Part shown: positions 1 to 11,919 of the stretch, piece after piece
Layout: every line of letters starts with the position of its first letter
Position numbering within the stretch: position 1 is the first letter of the stretch
DNA from: Antedon mediterranea
Taxonomy: Eukaryota > Echinodermata > Crinoidea > Comatulida > Antedonidae
Direction of reading: 5' to 3'
NCBI RefSeq assembly: GCF_964355755.1
Contig: NC_092670.1
Span: forward strand, 26,649,795 to 26,713,794
DNA length: 64,000 bases
Position numbers and translations under genes: made by a program
The notes under the pieces: generated by a model
Databases searched by the model: none
Told to the model about the DNA's origin: nothing
What the model saw: only the letters and a program-made list of their open reading frames with translations

Positions 1-310
1 TCTGTATTTGTATGGTGGCAATTTTTAAAAACAAAATGGCGGCCAGTACGTGATTTTTTTAAATACTGTTTTGGGATTTTTTGACCCTCACAACCTACAC
101 TTTGCCACTAAAATCACGAAGTTGTATTTTATGGTGGCTATTTGAAAAACAAAATGGTGGCCATTCAGTAAACTTTAAAATGCTGTATTTGGATTCCTTG
201 ACCCTCAAAACATATACTTTGCCACCAAAATCATATCCTTACATGATGTAGCTAAGCTGATATATGAGCAAAAATCTGTATTTTATGGTGGCAATTTTGA
301 AAATCCAAAA
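1..310. repeat. Diverged tandem repeat, about 120-bp unit
   Basis: Three similar blocks begin near 5, 123 and 277. Each has a TGTATTT..ATGGTGGC core followed by AAAAACAAAATGG-type sequence, and the first two continue through a TTGACCCTCA..CTTTGCCAC motif. The third is partial. This lies in NEK10 intron sequence upstream of the first exon in the window, and no coding sequence is seen. Confidence 0.5.
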
Positions 311-605
311 TAGTGACTTTCCCCAGGCCAGATGAGCTGGAACTTTTTTTGGTGGATATATTTAAATACAAATAAGTTGAGAAACACTTTCTAATTTTTT
401 CCTAGATTGGCCCTTTTTAGATTTCTAATAGGGATACTATATATAAATTTGACAACATTACACATTATTCAAACAAACTGTCAAGTTATTCAGCAAACAA
501 ACTTTATAGGAATTTGTATTGATAAAATGTAAACATTTATAGGAAATGTTCACGGTAATTAATTCAGAAAGCCATTAATTTTTCTAAATTGGGCTAATTA
601 TTATA

Positions 606-932
606 TAATTGATTGAATTGAATTGAAATATATATTTATACTGGGTAACCTCTTCAGTCAAAGACTGGTCTCCCACAGGGCCCAGTCATGATCAGTGGCT
701 GTTATGTACTAATACACCGGGGTAACCCCCTACTCCTCTCGAAAAATGTACTAGGTTCTTTAAAGTGCACACGAGCTAGATGTGTACACTGAACCTACGG
801 TTTATAGTCCTTATCCGAGAAGACTCGTTCTACCACCAGAACCATGGAGTGAGTGAGCCTCGAACCCATGCCGATGTTATGGCTACGTAATTACGGTTCC
901 ACTGTCTTAACCGCTCGGCCACTCACTCACTG
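606..932 (-). mobile_element. tRNA-derived SINE, copy 1
   Basis: Read on the minus strand, the head GTGGCCGAGCGGTTAAGAC resembles a tRNA A box, and GGGTTCGAGGCTC is a B box (RNA polymerase III internal promoter). A conserved body follows (GTTCTGGTGGTAGAACGAG, then AAGAACCTAGTAC). The 3' end near 606-625 is an ATTGA-type short repeat. A second copy of head and body lies at 62251-62700 on the plus strand. Seen: the two boxes and the shared body. Inferred: a SINE whose head derives from a class II (Ser/Leu-like) tRNA. Confidence 0.7.
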
Positions 933-1186
933 AAGTATATAATTAAGTATATAAAGCAATGTTCTGCAAACTATGGGGCACAATATATTTGTTATGGGTG
1001 TGGCTTAAGAAATAGAACAAAAACACCTTTATTTTAGCTATACACAACTTACAATAAACAGTACAGTGTCTAGATGATGAATAGTGTTGTGGTTCAGTGC
1101 AATTCTTATCCTCCCAACAATTACATACAATGCAATTTCCAGGGTCATAATAAAATTATTTCACTAAATTCTTTTGTTATACATAG

Positions 1187-1355
1187 GTTAAGAAGAACAG
1201 CAGTGGAAACTTTTTGGCTCTTAAGGAAATCAATCCTACAGTAGGCAAGAAAGCTAAAGAAAAGGCCATTGAGAGTATAGTGAGTGAGCTAAGTATAATC
1301 AAAGAACAGTTGAAACATCCAAATGTTGTCAAGTATTACAGAACTTTTAAAGAAA
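1187..1355 (+). CDS. NEK10: NEK10 exon E1 (first in window): N-lobe lysine strand and helix C
   Basis: The acceptor is TTGTTATACATAG and the donor GTAAGT; entry phase 0, exit phase 1. It encodes 56 residues beginning VKKNSSGNFLALKEI, with the ATP-anchoring lysine in ALKEI and the partner glutamate in IVSELSIIKEQ. It ends HPNVVKYYRTFKE, leading into helix C and strand 4. The glycine-rich loop must be on an exon upstream of the window. Confidence 0.9.
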
Positions 1356-4300
1356 GTAAGTTTTTAATTGATATATTCGCTTTGTAAACTTTGAAAATGG
1401 ATATGAACGCTTTTTAAAATTTCAAAAAATGAATCCTTTTTATATTAACAAAAAACACACAAACATCTAGATTTGAATACCTAGTAGAACTTGAAAAATA
1501 AACAAATTAAATTTCAGTATAAAACCTTCATAAAATTTAAACAGGACATAAATTACTTTTGAGGCAGAAGTGATTAAAGTGATAAATTTTAATTCCATCA
1601 ACACCAGCCAGCTCCATCATATTCAAGTGATGAATTCTTTAATAAATGTCCATTGTACATAAAAATGAAGTACAGTATTTGTTTATTTTTCTATATATTA
1701 CACCAAAACCCACTATTTAGATATTTATAAATGATACACTACTAGATTCTTCAATATTTGTAACTAACATCAGTACACATGTCTGGTAGTACCATAGTTT
1801 GACTGTAACTAACATCAGTACACATGTCTGGTAGTACCATAGTTTGACTGTAACTAACATCAGTACACATGTCTGGTAGTACCATAGTTTGACTGTAACT
1901 ATAGCATGTACACATGTGTGGTAGTACCATAGTCTGACTGTAACTAACATCAGTACACATGTCTGGTAGTACCATAGTTTGACTGTAACTATAGCATGTA
2001 CACATGTGTGGTAGTACCATAGTCTGACTGTAACTATAGCATGTACACATGTGTGGTAGTACCATAGTTTGACTGTAACTATAGCATGTACACATGTGTG
2101 GTAGTACCATAATTTGACTGTAACTATAGCATGTACACATGTGTGGTAGTACCATAGTCTGACTGTAACTATAGCATGTACACATGTGTGGTAGTACCAT
2201 AGTTTGACTGTAACTATAGCATGTACACATGTGTGGTAGTACCATAGTTTGACTGTAACTATAGCATGTACACATGTGTGGTAGTACCATAGTCTGACTG
2301 TAACTATAGCATGTACACATGTCTGGTAGTACCATAGTCTGACTGTAACTATAGCATGTACACATGTGTGGTAGTACCATAGTCTGACTGTAACTATAGC
2401 ATGTACACATGTCTGGTAGTACCATAGTCTGACTGTAACTATAGCATGTACACATGTGTGGTAGCACCATAGTCTGACTGTAACTATAGCATGTACACAT
2501 GTCTGGTAGTACCATAGTCTGACTGTAACTATAGCATGTGTGGTAGTACCATAGTCTGACTGTAACTATAGCATGTACACATGTGTGGTAGTACCATAGT
2601 CTGACTGTAACTATAGCATGTACACATGTCTGGTAGTACCATAGTCTGACTGTAACTATAGCATGTGGGGTAGTACCATAGTCTGACTGTAACTATAGCA
2701 TGTACACATGTGTGGTAGTACCATAGTCTGACTGTAACTATAGCATGTACACATGTCTGGTAGTACCATAGTCTGACTGTAACTATAGCATGTGTGGTAG
2801 TACCATAGTCTGACTGTAACTATAGCATGTACACATGTGTGGTAGTACCATAGTCTGACTGTAACTATAGCATGTACACATGTCTGGTAGTACCATAGTC
2901 TGACTGTAACTATAGCATGTGTGGTAGTACCATAGTCTGACTGTAACTATAGCATGTACACATGTGTGGTAGTACCATAGTCTTACTGTAACTATAGCAT
3001 GTACACATGTCTGGTAGTACCATAGTCTGACTGTAACTATAGCATGTGTGGTAGTACCATAGTCTGACTGTAACTATAGCATGTACACATGTGTGGTAGT
3101 ACCATAGTCTGACTGTAACTAACATCAGTACACATGTGTGGTAGTACCATAGTCTGACTGTAACTATAGCATGTCTGGTAGTACCATAGTCTGACTGTAA
3201 CTATAGCATTTCTGGTAGTACCATAGTCTGACTGTAACTATAGCATGTCTGGTAGTACCATAGTTTGACTCTAACTATAGCATGTCGGGGCTAAAACATT
3301 CTATTCTATTATGCACATTTCTTTCTAAATATTTAGTTTGCATTTTATACTGTATCGATGATCAGGCAGGATCCATGTAGCATCTATAGAAAGTACAATG
3401 GACATCCGTCTATTCAACTGAAAAAATGAAAATGTATAAGTACAGTAATTAAGGACAAGAACCAAATGTATACGTTCTATACGTTATATCACATTCATGT
3501 TTATCTGCCTTTGAAACAAATAATAATTGAGTATAGTGTATTATATAGGCTTGGTCAACAGATACTTTAATAAAAAAAAATTTGGTTAAAAAAAATTTAA
3601 TGACAATGCTCAGTATTTGTTACCTTAATAATTTTACGCTTTCCATTCCAATCAATAAATGCATTTGCTTATCCCATCCATCAATTATCATAGTAGCACT
3701 GTTTAAACCTGTATAGGTAGGTAAAAATACATATAAATTGTTTATTTATACTGCATTTATAATGGCATAAAATCAATACATTTTTTATAAGCCAGGGAGG
3801 TAAAAAATACCTTGATACAAACTTGAATACCAAACTAACTGATTACATACTGTAAGTACTAATTATTGTGGGAATAAGATCCTTAGACCTAATATTATGA
3901 GATGGTGTTGCCTAACTAAGCCCACACTATGCATGGAACAACAAAATAATATTTTAATAATGTCTAGAAAGACACTAAAGCACACAAATAAATAATTTAT
4001 TTTTTATTTTATTTTATTTTATAACTTATCAACCTCAACAAAATACATCGAAGAGCATGCATATGCTCTCGCCTCTGGGCGGCTACATACACATCACATC
4101 CAGCTGTAGTCACTACTACTAAAAAGGCCTAGCCAGCCCATGTCATTTTCAAACACCATTAATTCTTCCAACCGTCCAATCAAAACTATCAATTTCGCTT
4201 GCCATTTCAACTAAATAGTTAATTACAACAAAATAAAATTATTGTTACGATAGCGAAGTTAAAATCGCTTGCGAGAGGCTGATATGTCATGAGGGGGTGA

Positions 4301-7300
4301 GCTCGACACGACTCGTGTGATTCTCATGCATGCGCAAAATAATACCGTCTACACAGACATAATAGGCAAGTGGCTATGAATTTCATGAAAGATGGCCTTG
4401 AAAAACGAAAATAAAATCTGATTAAAAAAAATGATAATGGTAATATGAATTACCAAAGGCCAAAGGTAATTAATTACCACCATAGTTTGTCAAGCCTAAG
4501 TTTACTATCAAGCTAGTATTGAGAAAACAATTCAACATTTTTTCATATTGAGTGTTTACTATTTTCTGAGCAACAAGTTTTACAAGTTGTATATGTATTG
4601 TGTTAATTTAGTAGTATAATATGTTTTTCCCAACATAATGTATGTAATCTAACATTGATATGCACATTTATATGTTTCCTTTTTTTATAGATGATAAATT
4701 GTATGTTGTGATGGAACTGATTGAGGGTGCACCTCTGTATGAGCATTTCAGCTCTTTAAAAGAAAAGAACAATAGCTTTTCAGAAGAAAGAATATGGAAT
4801 ATTTTTATTCAAGTATGTATATGTGTAAAAAAATATACATACTAAATCAGCCGCGACAAAGAATGTAAATCATGGACATTTTCGCGATCCTAAACACGAT
4901 GGAAATACCAGAACCTATATGGTTATATAGGTTATGGTAAACAAAGTAAAACTGAACTAGATTTAATTCGTCACTATGACGAATTATAGGTTATATGCAT
5001 TGATTTAAATAAAGATAATTGATTTTTAAAATATATATTGATTGATTGATTTTCTCAGAATCTTTAATTATTTATAATATATGATAGGACCTTGCTAACG
5101 CGAACACCATAGCCGGTATCACAATCCGATCAAAGATCCATATGCGTATAATGTCATAAACCACATTTGTTGTTACATAATAATAAAGACATAAGTTAAT
5201 TTTTATCTAGATTTCATTATAAATCATGTGTATAATCTATACACTAAGAAATAAATTTGAACAAACAATACGGATAATAAAAAAAAATCTTATTTCGTTT
5301 CCCAAGGTGAGACTCGATCTCGGTACCTTGAATGCCATAGACACGAGCACAGACCATCGAGCCATACACAACTGACTAAAAGTTGTAGAAGAATTCCTCA
5401 GTGTATTTACTATGCAGTAACCACTTTGATGCAAATAGATTATTACATACCGCAATGAATTATAATTTTTTCCTATGATGACATCTTTAAAATGTAAACA
5501 AATGATGCACTGTCAAACTATATACTTTTAACTTTAATATATGAACTTTTGAAGGAAGAAAGTTAATGTTAAGTTTGTTATTTTGGCCTAAGAAAATGTT
5601 ATAATTTGTTTGATTGTCGAAATTATTTTTTTTAAATTTAATATGCAATTAATGATGACTTAATCAACTTTTGTTCTCTTAATTTGATAATAAATCATAC
5701 ATATGATACATACACTTCAAGAAAATGAAATAAAAAATAGGTGTTCCCCTGCATTCTGACGATATATATTAATTTTAAAATTTAGCATATTTTCACCATT
5801 TTGTTAACTTATACGTGCGTAGCCAGTCACTTTTGACGTGCTCGTATAACGCAATTTCGAGTTGAAACGTGAATCAAATATGATGATATTATTAAAGAAA
5901 GATTGTAAAACAGAAATCAGGCAAAAAGAGTGCGCATTAACGTTTAACGCGCAGTGCGCGTGCAAAAATCTGCGCACTCATGGCAATTTTTTAAACGCTT
6001 AAAATTGCCTGAAACGTACTCTAATTTCATCGAAAATAAATTTTGACAATTTTGAACATTTTAAGCGCGCGTACAGTACGCAAGCGTTATATGCGCTACG
6101 CACGTAATTTTATTGCCATATGATGAAATATGACCTGAAATTTATGAGTACCAAATTTTGTTTAATTGTGATTCATGCTTGTGAAGATATGATTACAAAC
6201 GTGATTTCGTAAAATCGCGCGTAGACCGCGTAATTTTTGATTACGCATCGTGAAAATATAACCACATCGATTCCTGGCCATGAGGAATATACTCTGAAAA
6301 CTTGACTTAGCTAGATTAAACTGATGCCAATATAATGCACGGACAAAATAGTGCTAAGGAAAGAATAAATAAATAAATAAAGAAATAAATAAAGATTTTG
6401 ACAGAATCAAGAGGTTATATGCATATCATGCATATAACCTAATTAGATAATTGACTATTTGGGGTAGGAAGTATGAAAATATTACCACCTCAGGAAGTAT
6501 AAAAATACATTAGAAATGTTATCAGTTTTATTTATTTTTTTCCAAATTGACGAATTACCTGTCTGGCAATGTCCATTAAGCGCCTTATTATTATGATCAA
6601 ATCAAATTGTTTTGTAGAAAAGATTTCTGCTCCTCTTATAGCACTATGCTCAACTACTGTGCAGTTCCAACTGCTGTATCTATGTTTCTTCGGTACATAT
6701 TTATCTACATTGTATACTTGTTTGATAAATCCTTCACATATTTAAAACACCAGTGAAGTTGTTAAATTGATTTTTAAATCAGAAATCTTACAATAAATGA
6801 CGCAAACCTACAAATTATATTTTTCAATAGTACAGTACATCTTGTATGTAATATATCTCGTACACATTTGAGGTGGTAAAAACGAACATTTTGAAAATAG
6901 TAGTAGTAATCCATATTATTACAGTAGAGTATAAACACAGTGTGATGATACTAGTGTAATAATAATAATAAATTTGGATTTAAGGCGTATAGTCTTTATG
7001 CATTTCACAATAAAAAAACAAGTTTCCAATAATAATTTCAGAGAATTTATTTCACATACCTATTAAAGTCTACACTATTTTGAGTGTTAACAGTTCATCT
7101 CTCAGAGCATTCATTAGAGAAACAACGGTACATTAGTGTCAAGAATATTTATTTTATATTTCAATATTGTTTTTTAAATAACAATTATTAATATGAATAT
7201 TTCTTTGCTCAGATGGTTCTTGCTTTGAGGTACTTGCACCGAGAAAAAAAGATAGTGCACAGAGACTTAACACCAAATAACATCATGTTGGATGAGAATG

Positions 7301-10300
7301 ATAAAGTTGTTATTAGTAAGTATGCTGTTCTCTTTTTTCTTGTAAACATTTAATAATGCACTGAAAATAATCCTGAAGAACACACAAGTCAATTGTATAT
7401 TCTTGTAAATGAGAATATATATATTTTTTTTCATTCTCAAGCTGATTTTGGACTTGCTAAACAAAATCATCCAGATTCGAGTAAAATGACATCCATTGTT
7501 GGCACAATATTGTATAACTGGTAAGATAAATTATTTTATATACATTCAAGTATTGTAAGTAAACTGTTTTATCATTTTAATTCAATATACAGTTGAACCT
7601 CCATGAATGGCCACCGCCCTCGTAAGCGGCCATCTCCCGGTCGCACTTTTAAAAGCCTGTTTGTCCTTCCTATCTAATTAGTGCATTTGGTACCTCCCTT
7701 AGAGGGGGATTCTGGGTTTAAAATTGCTTTTAAATATCGTTTATTTATTAAATAAAAAATATTGTAACAATATAGACATGTCAGAATGAAGAAGTAATAA
7801 CGAGAGATTAAAAAAAATTTATTTTAGGGTAAATTCATGGAAAGTCTGTTTTTCAGCAGCTTAGGGAAGCTCATTAATATTCATGAGATATTCACAAAAT
7901 CACGTCATCAGTGGATTCCAAACTCGCGACATCATGTACGTTATGTTTGTCAACTAATTTGTGAAACATTTTTTGTAGATTTTCTAAGCTAGGCCTAAAG
8001 TGGAATAATAACAGTATAGTAGCATATATTTATTTGACATTTATTGAAATACAAAATTTAGTACAGATCATGGAGTCATAAATTATACTATTTTTATACC
8101 TCTATAGTACAGATCGTATAATCGGCTTCACGTACTTGGCCTATCCTAAATCATTTTTATTATGGGAGAAGGCCATTCTGACTACAGCCGCCTTTGGAAT
8201 TGCTTTATTAGGTGTATAGCATTGTTTATTTCTAAATACAATCTGTTATTACTCTATGGTTGGGATTCCATGCCACGATGGCTACGTTAAAACATTGGGG
8301 CCCATGGGCCTAGCTAGCCTACTAGACGATTGGCCCATAAATAACAAAACTCAGTGGATTCAAAACCCATCCTATCAACCAAAGTCAAAACGTTCTACAA
8401 AATCGGCTGCAAATATTGGGGCAAAACAAGGTCCGATCGCCGTCCGCACGTATGGTGTTAAAATCGTCTAAGTAGGCCTAAAATAGTTTACTCTCCAAAA
8501 AAGCGGACATAGTTAAAGATTGAGCTAGCTAGTGTAGTATGCGAATTGATACTACCAGGCCTTTTACTATAGGCTACACTTATCACATGACGATGCAAGG
8601 CATTGGCAGCAGAGAGCACGTGTATCGTCACCTCGCTCCACAGCAGGAATGTACAATGTACATTACGCTTCATTGATTTTGTAGGCTTTTCCCTAAGTCA
8701 GTGCGAAAATTGGCAAACGTAAACTGAATCTCTAAATGATTTTACACAATTGTGATGAATTTTCATAGAAAAATGACTTTATAAATTGGAAGACCGACTA
8801 AAATTACATCAGATAAGTATAATTTTACAAAAATAATTGATTTGGTTAATGACAACGAGTCGTCGGAAGATTGACCATTTCACAAATTTCCTATTCTGTA
8901 ACCACAGTGTAAGATTTTGCCGTAGCTGCACTTGTAATCTGGCCTCTTTTCACAGCCTTCGTTCTGCTTCACTGGCCGCTTATATAAATTGAAACTTTTA
9001 CCGTTCAAGAGACAAACAAATATATTTTATATTTTTCACTATTCACCCAGAACCCCCTTTTAAGCAGCCACCTCCCGTAAATGTTAAATTACCTCCTGCA
9101 AGCCGCCAGCCGAAAAATGTTGACACTTATTGTGCTTTATTTCGAAGCGGTTTTAAAAACATTTCTGTCAAGTACATTCACAGCTATATTAGAAGGCTTC
9201 TCATTGGGTAACATTGGATAACACTCTGCTAACGCCTATGAGAACTTATTCGCGTTTGACCTGTTATTATATTCAACAATTCATAATTTGTTTGTAATTT
9301 TTCATTTTTTACAAAAACAGTGCCTTATTAGCGATGTTGAGTTTATGATTTATGTTTTAAATATTATTTCCAAACGAAAAAAGAAAATGTAGTTGCCAGA
9401 GGGGGACCAAGAAAAGTAACAATTTCGATGTTCGTCCATGGCCTAATATTTTAATAACTTGAAATTATTTTGTTCTTATAGTCCTGAAATTATTCAGAAT
9501 GAACCTTATGGAGAAAAGGCAGACATATGGGCACTAGGTTGTATCTTATATCAAATGTGTACATTGGAAGCACCATTTTACAGTCAGAATATGTTGGCTC
9601 TGGCAAAAACGGTACAAACATTTTATGTTATCTTTTGATTGTGGATGTTACCCATTATAATGCACCTCAGTAGATTCCGGTAATTTGATTGGAGGATTGC
9701 AGGTCCCATGATATACTAACTAACTACTCCATTGAACACACATCTTTTTGGTATATGGTGTTGAATTTCATTATATGCATGATCATTCTTTTGACAAAAT
9801 GAGCAATCATGCATGGCCAGTTTATTTTAATATGCACATCTATCTAGTGGATCATGATATTCTTGCTCATGATATGTGGATAGTTATACATTGATGAAAA
9901 TATAATAAAGAATGGTAAAAACATGATTTTATTTAATTTTTTTGTTTGGTTATCAAATAATATTATATTTAACACCTACTGTAATTATTAGATTGTTAAA
10001 GGTGAATACCAGCCACTTAGAGAAGGCACATACTCTGACAAAATTGGCAAAGTTATAGCAATGTAAGTATTATATGTCTACAATTGTCTGCTAACTTGTT
10101 GTTTGATGTTAATGTTAATTAGTTATCTGCACATTGTGATGAAATCATCTTTTTTTTTTCATTAGTTATCCGCACTCAGCGGATAACTCCTTGCAACTGT
10201 CCTTTTCTTTGTTATTGGTTATCTGTTGTAGACCTTGTGATTGTCAGGATCTTCTTTGTTAGTTATCCACAAACTGTACAATCTTTTTTTTCTTTTATTC

Positions 10301-11886
10301 TTCTCCTTTCCGCCATTTTTGTGTCACTTGACTTATGCGCGATATTTTGAATTTCAATGATTGATCATAGACTGAAAATTAAAAGTTATTTTTTATTGAC
10401 ACTTGGTAAAAGTTTAATTCAAATCGAGGGCCATGAAATAAAACCATTAGCCAAAAGCCATTAATTTTTAGGTGAATACTAAGAACATGAACATAAACGT
10501 TTTTTCGTGCCCCAAGATTTTGTTAACCAATGTAAGGTCAATTAGAAACAAAGTGGATGAATTTGAGGCTACCCTTAGCAAATACAAAATTGACTTGGCA
10601 GTTGTAACTGAGACGTGGTTAAATGCCGAAACTGAAAATTTAGCAACTATTCCTGGATATCAACATTTCAATAAGATGCGTGTTGGAAGGAAAGGTGGTG
10701 GAGTATCTGTGTACTCAGTTGACAGGCTAATTATGAATCACACTGAACACCATGATCAGTGTAATTTTGAGTGTCTTTGGTGTTGTATTACAATACCCAA
10801 TAACATCAGGCGCTTGAAACACTTATATGTTGGTGCGATATATTATCCACCCGCAGCGGCTGAAGAAGGAAGATGGAAGTATGTGGATGATCTCACTCTA
10901 GGTGAAGTCGTGAAAAAAAACAATAATTCCCATTTACAGGTCTCCCTTGATGATTTGGATGACTGGTGTAAAGCTAACAATATGTTGCCTAAACTGTCTA
11001 AATGCCATGTTATGACAATTAATTTTTTGCGTAATGCTAGTGAGTTCCAGCCATTCACACTCAACAATACTATCCTTGAATGTGTTGGCAACCTCAAATT
11101 GTTAGGGGTTACTATTCAAGATAATATGAAATGGGACATGCATGTCACAGACATAGTCTCTAAGGCATCTCGAAAGATGTTTGCTTTATTTGTGATGAGG
11201 AGGTCTCGCGCGTCTGTGAATGACCTGATCAAGGTGTTCTGTTGCTATATTAGACCTATTCTTGAGTATGCATGCCCTGTGTGGCATGGTGCAATTACTA
11301 AAAAATTAGCACATAAAATTGAAGCTGTTCAAAAAAGAGCTCTAAGAACTATCCTGGGAAAAAATTATATATCGTACGATTTAGCTTTAGAGGAGACGCA
11401 ACTCCTTTCGCTTGCGGCAAGGAGGGAAAGTCTGGTGCTTTCCTTTGGTCAGGGTCTCATAAAATCGACTTTGCACAGGGATATGCTCCCTCCTTGCCGC
11501 AAGCGAAAATTAAACCTTAGATCCAATGGTGGAAATCTGGAAGTGCCTAAATGCAAAACCGACAGATATAAACGGTCTGCTGTACCGTATATTGTTAATC
11601 TGCTTAACTCGAAATAATTTTTTTATATAGGATTTTTATAAGAAAATAAATAAATTCATTTAAATTAATACTATTGTATACAGTATATTGCTTAAAATAA
11701 ATTAAAACCTTGATAAATATTTTTAAAATACTAGATAAATTTTAATGATTAATGTACAGCATATTTATTTTTCTTATGCATATTGTAAATTGTTTTGTAT
11801 TTTTTATCTGTAATGTAAATTTTTTATATAATGTGCTACAATAATTTCAGACTTGTTCTGCTTTTTGTAATGTTTTATATACCGAA

Positions 11887-11919
<33 letters not shown>

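Noticed and set aside
606-932. Functional tRNA gene
   Set aside because: The boxes are present but the anticodon stem and acceptor stem do not close, and the conserved non-tRNA body recurs at 62251.
1717-3125. Long open frames of repeated peptide on the minus strand (up to 254 codons)
   Set aside because: They arise because the 45-bp minisatellite unit is a multiple of three. Different frames are open at once and there is no start, splice or family support.
1764-3290. Possible CRISPR array
   Set aside because: The repeats have no unique spacers, and the DNA is clearly eukaryotic. It is a minisatellite.
8256-8673. Open frames of 61-71 codons on both strands
   Set aside because: Overlapping on opposite strands, no recognisable motif, inside a suspected transposon remnant.
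10843-11097. Minus-strand 84-codon frame
   Set aside because: Shadow of the LINE coding frame on the plus strand.
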